From NCBI GenBank assembly GCA_027887005.1, contig JAPCJI010000007.1, forward strand, positions 1 through 64,000: DNA of 64,000 bases, read 5' to 3'. The position numbers were made by a program, and so were the translations under genes. Origin of the DNA: Nitrososphaerota archaeon (GTDB taxonomy: Archaea; Thermoproteota; Nitrososphaeria; Nitrososphaerales; Gagatemarchaeaceae). How positions within the stretch are numbered: position 1 is the first letter of the stretch; the number at the start of each line of letters is the position of its first letter. The notes beneath the pieces were generated by a model. It worked only from the letters and a program-made list of their open reading frames with translations, was not told the origin of the DNA and ran no database searches. Below are positions 24,592 through 33,265 of the stretch, in pieces.

Positions 24592-25164
24592 ATGAATCGG
24601 ACGAGAACCTTCGCACTGCTGTTGGCGCTGGCCGTTGGAGCGTTCGGGGTGGTGGTACTGTGGTACCTCGAAGGGGTCCAGTCAGGGAATGGGTCTCTCA
24701 TTGGTACCATGGGTCAAATGATGCGGGGACAGTTCGGAGGCGGGACGATGGCGCCCATGCCGGGGTACGTTTGGGGCGGCCTGCTGGTTCTCGTCGTGTT
24801 AATCGCAGTCTCGGTAGGGGGACTGGCGTACTACCTGGCGGTGCCCGAGATCCGGACGGTGGCCACTCGATCAACTGACGGGACCGAAGGTCCGTCCGCG
24901 GCGAGGGCACCAGAGGACTGGGCAGTCGTGATCCGGACGTCAAAGCCTGAGGAAAGAAAGGTGCTTGAGGTCCTGGCGGCGCACAAAGGTAGCTATCTTC
25001 AGAAGTTCATCGTAAAGGAATCGGGCCTAAGTCGGCTGGAGACCCATCGGATAATCTCCAGGTTGGTCGAAAGAGGTGTCGTGACAGCAACCCCGAGCGG
25101 GAATACCAACGCGATCTCCCTGGCTCCGTGGATTGCGCGACTTCCTGCGGCCCAAACCACATAG
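24592..25164 (+). CDS. Membrane-anchored winged-helix regulator
   Basis: 190 aa from ATG 24592. Two membrane segments (about 6-26 and 61-83) bracket a Gly/Met-rich external loop (GTMGQMMRGQFGGGTMAPMPG), then a linker and a cytoplasmic winged helix (about 118-185) with KFIVKESGLSRLETHRIISR as recognition region. This layout occurs in archaeal membrane-bound HTH proteins. The methionine-rich loop could sense copper outside the cell and the HTH transmit it to DNA. This is inference, but fits its place between cytochrome b and a methionine-rich cupredoxin. An upstream in-frame ATG (24508) adds a non-hydrophobic tail and is less likely. Confidence 0.7.
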   Translation: MNRTRTFALLLALAVGAFGVVVLWYLEGVQSGNGSLIGTMGQMMRGQFGGGTMAPMPGYVWGGLLVLVVLIAVSVGGLAYYLAVPEIRTVATRSTDGTEGPSAARAPEDWAVVIRTSKPEERKVLEVLAAHKGSYLQKFIVKESGLSRLETHRIISRLVERGVVTATPSGNTNAISLAPWIARLPAAQTT

Positions 25165-25220
25165 TTGATTTTTCCCGAGAATTAGGACATATTTCTGAAA
25201 GAATCCCAAACAAATGCACC

Positions 25221-25256
25221 GAAACGTGGAGTGAAACCGTTTCAGTGTTTCGTTTC
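25221..25256 (+). promoter_or_regulatory. Nested GAAAC/GTTTC palindrome upstream of the methionine-rich cupredoxin
   Basis: GAAACG (25221-25226), GAAACCGTTTC (25233-25243) and CGTTTC (25251-25256) form two concentric inverted repeats around about 25238. This is unlike the TGAGAATC dyads and likely marks a separate operator for the gene at 25310, about 55 bases downstream. Confidence 0.45.
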
Positions 25257-25309
25257 AGCGAACCACCATAACCCTAGGCCGCCTATGCTGGGCCGAGGTC
25301 GACAAGAAA

Positions 25310-25900
25310 ATGAACAAAACCGAAAAAATCCTGTTGGGACTGGCTGCAGCGGCTGCGCTCTTCCTCTCTCTAGGCGTTGCCTACAGTGCGACGGCAGCAC
25401 ACCAATACCGTCAGACTGGAACCGTCGGAGGAATGATAGGAGGAGGATCCAACGGTGGAATGATGGGGAGGTCCTACCCGGGCGGGACGACCGGAGTACC
25501 CTCCATGGGAGGGATGATGGGCGCAGCATCCTATGCGAACGGAATGATGGCAGGGTTCGGAAGCATGACCACTTGGATGACTCAGCACATGGTCGGTTTC
25601 TGGAACCAGACCTGGGGGGGTAGCCACGGAGGAGCTAGCGCATACGTCGTCATGGTTGGGCACTCCTTCTATCCGGCCAACATCAGCATAGCCACTGGCA
25701 CCACGGTGACCTGGGTGAATATGGACTTCGTCCAACACACGGTGACTTCGGGGGCGGAGGGAGCTCAGACTGGCCTCTTCGACTCGCATGAGCTGAACCA
25801 AATGCAGAGCTTCAGCTACACGTTCAGCACACCCGGCACCTTCGCGTACTACTGCGGCATCCATCCCGGGATGATCGGTACAGTGTCAGTCACAGGCTGA
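25310..25900 (+). CDS. Plastocyanin-like blue copper protein with methionine-rich N-terminal region
   Basis: 196 aa. N-terminal hydrophobic signal or anchor (about 5-24), then a Gly/Met-rich stretch (about 36-95) with MMG and GMM repeats like copper-scavenging proteins, then a type I cupredoxin domain. Copper ligands: His143 (QHTV), Cys182, His185 and Met188 in YYCGIHPGM. Likely an extracytoplasmic electron carrier between the Rieske/cytochrome b complex and a terminal oxidase (not in the window), possibly also a copper buffer. ATG start with AAGAAA before it. A hairpin terminator follows. Confidence 0.88.
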   Translation: MNKTEKILLGLAAAAALFLSLGVAYSATAAHQYRQTGTVGGMIGGGSNGGMMGRSYPGGTTGVPSMGGMMGAASYANGMMAGFGSMTTWMTQHMVGFWNQTWGGSHGGASAYVVMVGHSFYPANISIATGTTVTWVNMDFVQHTVTSGAEGAQTGLFDSHELNQMQSFSYTFSTPGTFAYYCGIHPGMIGTVSVTG

Positions 25901-25908
25901 TTTACGAG

Positions 25909-25942
25909 ACTCGCCTCAAGAGGGGCGAGTTCCACCTTTTTT
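25909..25942 (+). terminator. Hairpin followed by T-run
   Basis: ACTCGCC (25909-25915) pairs with GGCGAGT (25924-25930) across an 8-base loop, followed shortly by TTTTTT (25937-25942). It directly follows the cupredoxin stop. In archaea the T-run is the main termination signal; the hairpin may stabilise the 3' end. Confidence 0.6.
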
Positions 25943-26067
25943 CTTGACAAAGGACCTCGGGAGAACAGTTCGCTGGTAGACCTTGTGCGGCTGTTCTTGG
26001 CCGAACCGCGGGCGGAGGAAACCGTCCGTTGTCGCCTCAGGTGCCGTCTTGAACTGGGTTCGAACTC

Positions 26068-26102
26068 GTTTTCGAAACTGAGAATCGTGTCTTCAGTTTA
26101 AG
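26068..26102 (+). promoter_or_regulatory. Dyad operator plus TATA near the VKOR-like gene (site d)
   Basis: A weak left half GTTTTCGA (26068-26075), a 3-base gap, TGAGAATC (26079-26086), nine bases, then GTTTAAG (26096-26102). The right half and TATA distance match the other sites exactly; the left half is the weakest of the seven. The TATA box is only about 12 bases before the ATG at 26112, which argues for translation starting further downstream. Confidence 0.5.
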
Positions 26103-26111
26103 GGGCAAAGC

Positions 26112-26735
26112 ATGGCTCGAAGGGTTGTTGCAAAGGGTTCCCGACGCCAAGTCATACCCGAGGGGTTTCGATCATTGAGTAACGCCGCCAAGGGCTTCGT
26201 TCTCGTTTCTGTCCTTGGGGTCATAGGATCGTTCTACCACGCTTGGTCGGAGGGGGCCTTCACCACCAATTACAACACGGTCAGCTTCACTCCCTACGCT
26301 TCATTCTTCGGAGTTCCGTACTGGGCATTTGGTGTGGTCTGGTTCCCTCTCGTCTTGGTTATCGCCCTTTGGAGGACGGGGATGGGCAGAAGTCGCATCG
26401 GGATGGAGTTCCTGCTGATTCTGACCGTGGGGAATGTCTTCACCGGCTACCTCTGGTACCTGGACCTGGAGGTAGTCAGAGCGTTCACCCTGGTGTACGT
26501 GGCGCTTTATGCGGCGAACTACACCCTGACTGGATTGGTGGTGCTCGAGAATCGAAAGCGCGACGTAATGCACGGATATGCCTACGGGACCGGGACCGGG
26601 GCAGTCGTCGGATTGCTCTTCGGACCCTACGGCGTGGCAGCTTGCGCAATCGGAGGAGGAATCTTCGGTGCCCTAAGGAACTTCGCAATCCCGATGAGGT
26701 CCGCAGAAAGCTCCAGGCAATCCCCTGTCGCCTAG
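26112..26735 (+). CDS. VKOR-like integral membrane protein lacking the redox cysteines
   Basis: 207 aa, four to five membrane segments. SFTPYASFFGVPYWAFGVVWF (about 59-79) aligns by pattern with the S-x-Y-A-x-x-x-G-x-P segment of vitamin K epoxide reductase/DsbB-like proteins, but the cysteines normally flanking it and the CxxC in the fourth helix are absent. The only cysteine is in the glycine-rich tail (GVAACAIGG). It therefore cannot do the usual disulfide chemistry; quinone binding might remain. The TATA position suggests the real start may be the TTG at 26175, which removes 21 basic residues. Preceded by a regulon dyad. Confidence 0.55.
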   Translation: MARRVVAKGSRRQVIPEGFRSLSNAAKGFVLVSVLGVIGSFYHAWSEGAFTTNYNTVSFTPYASFFGVPYWAFGVVWFPLVLVIALWRTGMGRSRIGMEFLLILTVGNVFTGYLWYLDLEVVRAFTLVYVALYAANYTLTGLVVLENRKRDVMHGYAYGTGTGAVVGLLFGPYGVAACAIGGGIFGALRNFAIPMRSAESSRQSPVA

Positions 26736-26835
26736 TCGCCCTAGTCGGCCGAACAGTGACCGATTCAGGCCGAAGGCCCCATGCTAGCTTTTATCTTGGG
26801 TGGAGGACGGCCTGAGGGAAGGCGTTGTCGCAGCG

Positions 26836-28194
26836 ATGGTAGACAAGAAGTTCGACCAATATGTCAAGGACAACACGGGCAGGTTTGCCGACCAGATAAT
26901 CAGGCTCGCTTCTCAGCCCAGTGTATCGGCCCGGAAGGAAGGCATCGAGGAATGCGCCGTGATGGTCGAGAAGATGCTGAAGGAGATAGGCGCCACCACC
27001 AAGGTCCTCAGGTTGGAGGGAACAGCCCCGCTCGTCTACGGGGAGATCAGATCGAACCGCTCCAGCAAGACCATGCTGTTCTACAATCACTACGACGTCC
27101 AGCCGGAGGAGCCTCTGGAGCTCTGGAAGTCGCCGCCGTTCAAGCCTGAGATCCGAGACGGCAGGATATACGGCCGGGGAGTCTCTGACGACAAAGGGGA
27201 GCTAGTGTCGAGGCTCAAGGTAGTCGAGTCATTCCTGAAGACCGGAGGGGAGCTCCCGTGTAGCGTGAAGTTCTGCTTCGAGGGAGAGGAGGAGACTGGG
27301 AGCGTGCACCTAGAAGAGTATGTCAACAGGAACAGCGACCTGTTCAAGGCGGACGCCGTGGTCTGGGAGTACGGGACCGTGGACCTGGAGGGGAGGCCGA
27401 TGGTGAGCCTAGGTGTGAAAGGGATGATCTATCTGGAGTTCATCGTGCAATCCCTTTCGCAGGACGCCCACAGCAGCTACGCCGCGGCCCTGCCAAGTGC
27501 CCCCTGGAGACTGGTTAGGCTGTTGAACATTCTGAAGGACGAAAACGAAAGGATTCTGGTCCCCGGCTGGTACGACGGAGTGGAGACCATATCGGACGAG
27601 GAGCTGACTGTCCTGAAGGAAATGCCCTTCGACACCGAGGCTTTCAGGAAGAACTACGGGGCTGAGAAGTTTCTTGGGAACATGACAGGCGACCAGGCGA
27701 AGAAGGCGCTCGTCCAAAGGCCGACGGGGAACATCGCCGGGATATGGGCAGGATACCAGGGGCCGGGTTCGAAGACCGTCCTCCCGAAGGAGATCCACGC
27801 GAAAATGGACTTCCGCCTCGTCCCCGACCAGGACCCCGCCGAACTCTTGAAGAAGCTCAGGAAGTACCTAGACGACAACGGGTTCTCCGACGTGAAGTAC
27901 GAACTCGAGAGCATGGAACCCGCAGCGAGGACATCGTTCAGGGACCCGTTTGCCCAGGCTGCGATCACGGCCGCGGAGAAGGTTTACGGGAAGAAGCCAG
28001 TGGTCGAGCTCTCTTCCCCGGGGACAGGACCCCTGTACATTTTCACCCGGAGATACAAGATGCCGTCGGTTGACATAGGGGTGTCCGCCATGGATGGAGG
28101 GATCCACGCGCCCAACGAGAACCTGAGGCTCGACCTACTTCAGAAAGGGATCAACTGGGTGGCTGAGACGATGGAGCTATTCGCCGCTTCCTGA
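26836..28194 (+). CDS. M20-family metallopeptidase
   Basis: 452 aa from the ATG at 26836. A TATA-like CTTTTATC at 26788-26795 places transcript start near 26818, so the earlier GTG at 26800 is excluded if that promoter is used. Metal and catalytic motifs: YNHYDVQP, GRGVSDDKG, EGEEETGS and, near the C-terminus, GIHAPNENL. Dimerisation domain in the middle (about 190-320). Cleaves dipeptides or deacylates amino acids; the closest pattern is that of CNDP-like dipeptidases. Ends 1 base before the convergent CBS gene. Confidence 0.87.
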   Translation: MVDKKFDQYVKDNTGRFADQIIRLASQPSVSARKEGIEECAVMVEKMLKEIGATTKVLRLEGTAPLVYGEIRSNRSSKTMLFYNHYDVQPEEPLELWKSPPFKPEIRDGRIYGRGVSDDKGELVSRLKVVESFLKTGGELPCSVKFCFEGEEETGSVHLEEYVNRNSDLFKADAVVWEYGTVDLEGRPMVSLGVKGMIYLEFIVQSLSQDAHSSYAAALPSAPWRLVRLLNILKDENERILVPGWYDGVETISDEELTVLKEMPFDTEAFRKNYGAEKFLGNMTGDQAKKALVQRPTGNIAGIWAGYQGPGSKTVLPKEIHAKMDFRLVPDQDPAELLKKLRKYLDDNGFSDVKYELESMEPAARTSFRDPFAQAAITAAEKVYGKKPVVELSSPGTGPLYIFTRRYKMPSVDIGVSAMDGGIHAPNENLRLDLLQKGINWVAETMELFAAS

Positions 28195-28195
28195 C

Positions 28196-28741
28196 CTACC
28201 ACTTGCTAAGGTTGCCTTCGAGAAGCCCGGGCCCCACGTGAGAGTGGTCGATGTGTTTTGAGAGTTCCTCCTTGTCCTTCACCAGCTCCCCGCAGTATGG
28301 ACAGGCGAGCTGGCCTGGCAATGCGAGCTCCGGGAGAGCAATGCTCTGTTGGAGGCCGCCAGAGACCATCGCCTTTTGCGTCACCAGTCCCACGAGCACC
28401 TCATTCCGAGTGACGCCAAGCCTCCGTACTCCCAGCTTTGACATCTTTGCTATCGCCTCCCCGACCTTTGCCTCCTCGTCTATAGTCTTGATCGGAGAGC
28501 TCATGATCGCACTCATTGTGACAGACGATGGGTCGCGACCCAATGCCACGACCTTGTAGAGGATGTCGCGCTCCGTGACCATCCCGACGGGAGTGTCCCC
28601 CCTCATGACGACAGCCTCGGTGGCCCCTGACTTCTGCATAACTCTGGAGGCGTCGGTGACGGATGCGTCGACCCTCACTTGAACGAAATCGGTGCTCATG
28701 TAGACTGAAACTCGCTCATCCAGGGATTCCCGAAGGCCCAT
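28196..28741 (-). CDS. Tandem CBS-domain protein with C-terminal zinc finger
   Basis: 181 aa. Two CBS repeats (about 14-65 and 75-128; motifs GMVTERDILYKVV and GLVTQKAM) bind adenosyl ligands in other proteins. A C2H2-type finger follows: CPYC (about 146-149) with HIDHSH (about 162-167). ATG start, with a TATA-like TTTCTTAAG about 29 bases upstream. Such combinations usually act as energy-sensing regulators, and DNA or RNA binding through the finger is inference. Divergent from the dehydrogenase at 28822; a GGATTTC...GAAATCC repeat (28754-28777) lies between them. Confidence 0.8.
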   Translation of the reverse strand: MGLRESLDERVSVYMSTDFVQVRVDASVTDASRVMQKSGATEAVVMRGDTPVGMVTERDILYKVVALGRDPSSVTMSAIMSSPIKTIDEEAKVGEAIAKMSKLGVRRLGVTRNEVLVGLVTQKAMVSGGLQQSIALPELALPGQLACPYCGELVKDKEELSKHIDHSHVGPGLLEGNLSKW

Positions 28742-28821
28742 GACTCCTGTGGAGGGATTTCCTCTACTTAAGAAATCCGAGGGCCCAACTCTTAAACCGA
28801 AGTCCCCTGGGCGGCGGTACC

Positions 28822-29949
28822 ATGAAAGTTGCGGTCGTGGGCGCGGGATTGATGGGGTCTGTGATTGGATGGGACCTGGCTAGGTCCGAAGGCGTGGACA
28901 GCGTTGTGGTCGCCGATGTGAACAGAGAGAGGCTGGATGCGCTGAAGAAACGCGCTCCAGGGAGGAAGCTCGCCGTCGAAGTGCTGGACATACATGATAT
29001 GGCTAAGACTGTGGACTTCCTGAAGGGATTCGATGTGGCTGCGTCGGCCCTCCCCCATGGAGTGGTCCATGCGTCGGACACTGCTGCCGTCGCAGCGGGG
29101 ACCAAGATGGTCAACATCGCGTTCGAGGACGAGCAGATGGAGCTAGATGCGGCGGCGAGGAGGAGCGGGGCCCTGCTCATACCCGGGTGCGGCGTCGCGC
29201 CGGGGCTTGGGGGGATTCTCTTGGCCAGCGCACTGGAGAAGCTGGGCGGAGGAGACGAGGGCCACATCCTCGTAGGTGGGCTTCCTCGGAATCCGCAGCC
29301 GCCTTTCGGCTACAAGCTCGTCTTTTCGGTCGTGGGTCTCCTCCGGGAGTACATTGAGGACGCTAGGGTGTTCAGGAACGGCAAGCTGGTCAAGGTGAGG
29401 CCGTTCTCGACGGTCGAGACGGTGGAGTTCCCGGCCCCCATTGGCACCCTCGAGGCGTTCTGCACAGACGGGTTGGCGAGCCTTGTGTACTCCATGAAGG
29501 GGATGAGGGTGCTCGATGAGAAGACCCTGAGGTGGCCGGGGCACGCCGAGAAGATGAACCTGCTCATGGAATCCGGATTCTTCTCGAGGGAGAAGGTGAA
29601 GATTGGCCGAGCGGAAGTCTCCCCGCTGGAGATGTCCTGGGAAGTGCTCGCCAAGAAGCTGGGCGAGGGCGACCCCCACGACCTGACGGTGATGAGAGTG
29701 GTGGCGAAGTCTGGGAAGAAGGAGTTCGTCTATGACATGCTGGACCGCTACGACGACGAGTACGGAGTGACGTCCATGGGGAAGAGCACGGGGTACACCG
29801 CGTCCATAGTTACCCAGATGGTGGGTTCGGGAGAGATCTCGGGCAGGGGCACCATACCCCCGGAGAATGCTGTCGTCGGGAAAAGGGTCGAGAAACTGAT
29901 CTCCGAGCTCGGACGGCGGGGCGTCAAGATTTCTTCAGAGTCAGCCTAG
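28822..29949 (+). CDS. Saccharopine dehydrogenase-family oxidoreductase
   Basis: 375 aa, ATG start about 29 bases after a TATA-like CTCTTAAACC. Rossmann motif VVGAGLMGSVIGWDLA (about 4-19), then a catalytic domain with IPGCGVAPGLGGILLA. The family includes lysine 6-dehydrogenase and saccharopine reductases. The substrate is probably an amino acid or its imine; lysine 6-dehydrogenase is a reasonable candidate but unproven. Convergent with the aldehyde dehydrogenase, 5 bases apart. Confidence 0.78.
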   Translation: MKVAVVGAGLMGSVIGWDLARSEGVDSVVVADVNRERLDALKKRAPGRKLAVEVLDIHDMAKTVDFLKGFDVAASALPHGVVHASDTAAVAAGTKMVNIAFEDEQMELDAAARRSGALLIPGCGVAPGLGGILLASALEKLGGGDEGHILVGGLPRNPQPPFGYKLVFSVVGLLREYIEDARVFRNGKLVKVRPFSTVETVEFPAPIGTLEAFCTDGLASLVYSMKGMRVLDEKTLRWPGHAEKMNLLMESGFFSREKVKIGRAEVSPLEMSWEVLAKKLGEGDPHDLTVMRVVAKSGKKEFVYDMLDRYDDEYGVTSMGKSTGYTASIVTQMVGSGEISGRGTIPPENAVVGKRVEKLISELGRRGVKISSESA

Positions 29950-29954
29950 GACGG

Positions 29955-31442
29955 TTATCTTCTGACTCGCTCGGAAGAGTCGGTGAGCTGAAGGCTGATG
30001 TGCTTGGTCTGCAGGAACTCGGCCAGTCCCTCCATCCCCGTCTCCCTTCCCAGCCCGCTCTGCTTGTAGCCCCCGAAGGGTACCTCGGGACCTGGGTTGA
30101 GGTGACGGTTCACCCAAATTGTCCCCGTCCTGATCCCCTGAGAGACCTTCATTATCCTCGGGAGGCTACGAGACCATAAGTCCCCTGCGAGACCGAACTT
30201 CGAGTCGTTGGAGATCTCTATGGCTTCTTCTTCGTCGTGGAACGGGAGTACGCAGAGGACGGGCCCGAAGATCTCCTCCTGGAAGATCCTCATCTTCCGC
30301 TCGACCCCCTCGAAGATCGTGGGCTGGACGAAGAACCCCTTCGAGTAGTCACCGTCGACGAGTCTGTTCCCGCCCCCCGACAGGCGCGCTCCCTCCTCTT
30401 GTCCTGACTTCACGTAGCCCAGCACCCGGTCGAGCTGTTGCTCGGAAATGATGGGTCCCATCTCGGTCTTCGCGTCGAGCCCGTTCCCGACACGGATTGA
30501 GGCGGCAGCCTGTCTGTACTTGCGCATGAACGAATCGTAGATCGTGTCCTGGACCAGAAGTCTGGAGCCGGCGTTGCAGGACTGGCCCGCGCTCCTAAAG
30601 ATAGACCACACAGCGCCGGGGAGCGCCGATTCAAGGTTCGCGTCGTCGAAGATGATGTCCGTCGACTTGCCCCCGCACTCGAGGTTCACCTTCTTCAGGT
30701 TGGAGGAGGCCATTTCCATGATCTTCCTCCCGGTCTCTGTGGAGCCGGTGAAAGATACCTTGTCGACCTTGGGGCTCCTGACCAGTTCGGATCCGACCGG
30801 GTCACCAGGCCCTGTGACCGCGTTGACGACCCCAGGCGGGACCCCCTCGAGGGTGCTGAGGAGCCGGACGAACTCCATCGAAATGCCGGGGGTGTTCCCC
30901 GAAGGCTTGATGACGACGGTGCAACCGGCGGCGAGGGCAGGACCCAGCTTCCATGAGAGGAGCGAGATCGGAGAGTTCCAAGGCACGATCAGGGCGCAGA
31001 CGCCGATGGGCTCCTGGACCACGATGCTGACGTCGGTGCCGCTGTAGCGAGGGACCTTGCCCACGATGTGCCGAGCTGCGGTGGAATAGTACTCTAGCAC
31101 GTTCGCTGCGTTGGCCAGCTCCCCCTTCGCGTCGGCCAGGGGCTTCCCGTTTTCGAGAGTGAGTAGAAGCGACAGGCTGTCGAGCTCCTTTCTGATCAGC
31201 TCAGACATCTCGCGCAGGACCTTGGACCTCTCAGTGGGCCTCTTGGAGGTCCAGACTCCGGAGTCGAAGGCTCTTCGTGCCTCTTCGACTGCCTGACCGA
31301 CGTCGTCGGGGGTGGACCTCGAGGCCCTGGCGACAGTGTCTCCGGTGGCAGGGTTCTTGCTCTCAATCGTCCCCCCAATGGATTCGACCCACTTTCCCCC
31401 AATGAAGTTCGAGTAGGTCTTTGCTTCGTACTTCGTTTGCAA
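29955..31442 (-). CDS. Aldehyde dehydrogenase, HpaE-like candidate
   Basis: 495 aa, TTG start about 28 bases after TATA-like CTTATATC (31468-31475), leaderless. ALDH motifs: VPWNSPISLL, general base in ECGGKS (about 261), catalytic cysteine in RSAGQSCNAG (about 295). In a homoprotocatechuate pathway the semialdehyde made by ring cleavage is oxidised by HpaE (5-carboxymethyl-2-hydroxymuconate semialdehyde dehydrogenase). The dioxygenase, monooxygenase and fumarylacetoacetase-like genes beside it make this the best guess, but ALDH substrates cannot be read from sequence. Confidence 0.85.
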   Translation of the reverse strand: MQTKYEAKTYSNFIGGKWVESIGGTIESKNPATGDTVARASRSTPDDVGQAVEEARRAFDSGVWTSKRPTERSKVLREMSELIRKELDSLSLLLTLENGKPLADAKGELANAANVLEYYSTAARHIVGKVPRYSGTDVSIVVQEPIGVCALIVPWNSPISLLSWKLGPALAAGCTVVIKPSGNTPGISMEFVRLLSTLEGVPPGVVNAVTGPGDPVGSELVRSPKVDKVSFTGSTETGRKIMEMASSNLKKVNLECGGKSTDIIFDDANLESALPGAVWSIFRSAGQSCNAGSRLLVQDTIYDSFMRKYRQAAASIRVGNGLDAKTEMGPIISEQQLDRVLGYVKSGQEEGARLSGGGNRLVDGDYSKGFFVQPTIFEGVERKMRIFQEEIFGPVLCVLPFHDEEEAIEISNDSKFGLAGDLWSRSLPRIMKVSQGIRTGTIWVNRHLNPGPEVPFGGYKQSGLGRETGMEGLAEFLQTKHISLQLTDSSERVRR

Positions 31443-31478
31443 ACTTGCGAAATCGACTCTCGAGTTGATATAAGAATG

Positions 31479-32249
31479 CTATGCGCCGAGGACTCTCGAA
31501 CCGGATATCGTGAAGCCCGACCGGTAGACGGCGCCTCTCTGGACTTCGACTCGCCCCACATCAAGGGTTGTATCGAGGGTCCCCTCCCCGAGCCAGACAT
31601 CCGAAATCCGTGAATTGGACTTCGAGATCTCGACCGGCTCTTTGACGTGACCCTGGCTCCCGTCGGTCTGAGGGAAGACCCGCATTCCGAAGGTTGCCCC
31701 GAAGCTGGGCAGGTCGGAAGCGGACCCCTCTTTCCCCACCGTCACCCTGACGGCCAGGGTCGTCAGACCTCCTTTGACGCAGAAACCGGAGAAAGCTGTG
31801 CCAGGACCGAGAGGCTTCAGTCCCGGGTTCAGGGGATGGAGCCTCGTGAGGGCAATCATGTCGGCCAGGCGTTTCTGGTAGCCGTTGACCAGGCCCCTGA
31901 GGAGGGACCATTCGGTGGTGACCCACATTACAGGGAAGAAGACTCCCTGCTTGCCTTTGTAGGCACACTTGACTCCAATCGCGGCCTCCTGATAGAGCGT
32001 CCTTTCGGGAGCTGACGCGACCATGCCGACACCCGAGTCGCTCACTGAGATGATTTCGCAGACATAGGCCATGCACTGGCCGTCCCCGACCGCGAAAGGA
32101 GCGGGCACGAGGCGAGCCAGGCTTCCGGGTTCTCCCTTGAAGTAGACGGTAATGTAGTCAGCTCCGTAGTGCCAGGGACCCTTCTCTATGGCGGAGGTGT
32201 CGCCAGGCTGAAGCGGGTGGTCGAGCAATGGTCTCGCCGACCCTGCCAA
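31479..32249 (-). CDS. Acetoacetate decarboxylase-family protein
   Basis: 256 aa. The YQEAAIGVKCAYKGKQGVFF segment and the downstream NGYQKRLADMIAL match the ADC fold, the lysine in YQKR being near the Schiff-base lysine position. The family decarboxylates beta-keto acids or, in distant members, performs aldol-dehydration chemistry. Within the aromatic cluster it could process a keto acid from the meta-cleavage pathway; that is inference. ATG start. Divergent from the FAH-family gene 36 bases away. Confidence 0.72.
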   Translation of the reverse strand: MAGSARPLLDHPLQPGDTSAIEKGPWHYGADYITVYFKGEPGSLARLVPAPFAVGDGQCMAYVCEIISVSDSGVGMVASAPERTLYQEAAIGVKCAYKGKQGVFFPVMWVTTEWSLLRGLVNGYQKRLADMIALTRLHPLNPGLKPLGPGTAFSGFCVKGGLTTLAVRVTVGKEGSASDLPSFGATFGMRVFPQTDGSQGHVKEPVEISKSNSRISDVWLGEGTLDTTLDVGRVEVQRGAVYRSGFTISGSRVLGA

Positions 32250-32285
32250 AGGTAGAAAAAGCCTTGCTGGGCTCAGGAGCGTAGG

Positions 32286-33182
32286 ATGAAGCTCTGTTCC
32301 TTCAGCCTAAGAGGAGAGCCAGGAAACGCAACTCGCCCAGGACTGCTCCAGGGTGGACGAGTCTTCGAGGTCAACGGGGCCTTGACAGTTTGGGACGCCA
32401 TCCGATCTGCGGGAGAGGTAAGTCCTATTGGGAGTGGACATGATATCGAAGAGGTATTGCTGAGTGCGCCGCTCCCTAGACCCGGGAAGATCATCACGAC
32501 CATAGTGAACACCGAAGGTATGCTGGGAGGCCGGGACGTCAGGCTCGGCAGGCCGAGGCTCGACATGAAAGCGCCGAGCACCGTGATAGGGCCGGGGGAA
32601 GCCATACTTGCGCCGAAGTCGGGAGTCAGGCCGGAGGTAGAGCTCGCCGCTGTCGTCGGGGCGAGAATCGCCAAAGCCACCTCGCTACAGGCCGGAAAGG
32701 CAATCATGGGTTTCACTGTGCTGAACGACGTCACTGCTCCGAGCGACTCCCGGGAGGACGCGTACGAAGCCTACAGAAGGGATCAGAGGACAGGGAGGAT
32801 AGAGAAGAAGACACTAAGGGGCCCGCTCTTCCGCTCAAAGAACCATGACACATTCTGTCCCATCGGACCCTGGATTGTGACGGCCGACGAACTCAAGGAC
32901 ACGAGGAGGCTGAGGATGACGACAAAGTTCGACGACATGCTGGTTCAGGATGGGAGCACGGCAGAGTACATTTTCACCCCCGCGGACATAGCGTCCTACG
33001 TTTCTGGCTTCCTTACCCTCGAGCCAGGAGACGTCATTTCGTGCGGCAGTGTGGGTTGGACCCCGGAGGCGCTGGGAGGATTGGACCCCACGGAATTCCT
33101 GCTCCCCCAAAGAGAAGGGACCTTGAGGCTGGAGGTCGAGGGAATCGGCGAACTCGTGAACCCAGTGCGCATCGAGAGCTAG
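32286..33182 (+). CDS. Fumarylacetoacetate hydrolase-family isomerase/decarboxylase (HpaG-like)
   Basis: 298 aa, ATG start. C-terminal FAH catalytic domain from about 80: PEVELAAVVGARIAK holds the Glu metal ligands, followed by GFTVLNDVTA, FCPIGPWIVTADEL and PGDVISCGSVGWTP, all family hallmarks. The N-terminal 75 residues are the small domain typical of HpaG and 2-oxo-hept-4-ene-dioate enzymes. In this context it probably isomerises or decarboxylates 5-carboxymethyl-2-hydroxymuconate. The monooxygenase gene follows 83 bases downstream in the same direction. Confidence 0.82.
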   Translation: MKLCSFSLRGEPGNATRPGLLQGGRVFEVNGALTVWDAIRSAGEVSPIGSGHDIEEVLLSAPLPRPGKIITTIVNTEGMLGGRDVRLGRPRLDMKAPSTVIGPGEAILAPKSGVRPEVELAAVVGARIAKATSLQAGKAIMGFTVLNDVTAPSDSREDAYEAYRRDQRTGRIEKKTLRGPLFRSKNHDTFCPIGPWIVTADELKDTRRLRMTTKFDDMLVQDGSTAEYIFTPADIASYVSGFLTLEPGDVISCGSVGWTPEALGGLDPTEFLLPQREGTLRLEVEGIGELVNPVRIES

Positions 33183-33265
33183 GCGTGTACCTTGAGTCCG
33201 CACAAAGCTAAAGTAGAGTAGGACGAGAAGTCGGCTCCAGCGTGAGATACTGGGGAGCGGCCTAG

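Noticed and set aside
25164-25195. CGAGAATT followed by ACATATTTC upstream of the methionine-rich cupredoxin
   Set aside because: No left half-site and the A/T element is not at the regulon distance; the GAAAC/GTTTC palindrome is the more convincing operator there.
28754-28777. GGATTTC-N10-GAAATCC inverted repeat between divergent genes as a member of the shared regulon
   Set aside because: Half-sites differ from TTCTCA/TGAGAA and the spacing is 10, so it is at most an unrelated local operator.
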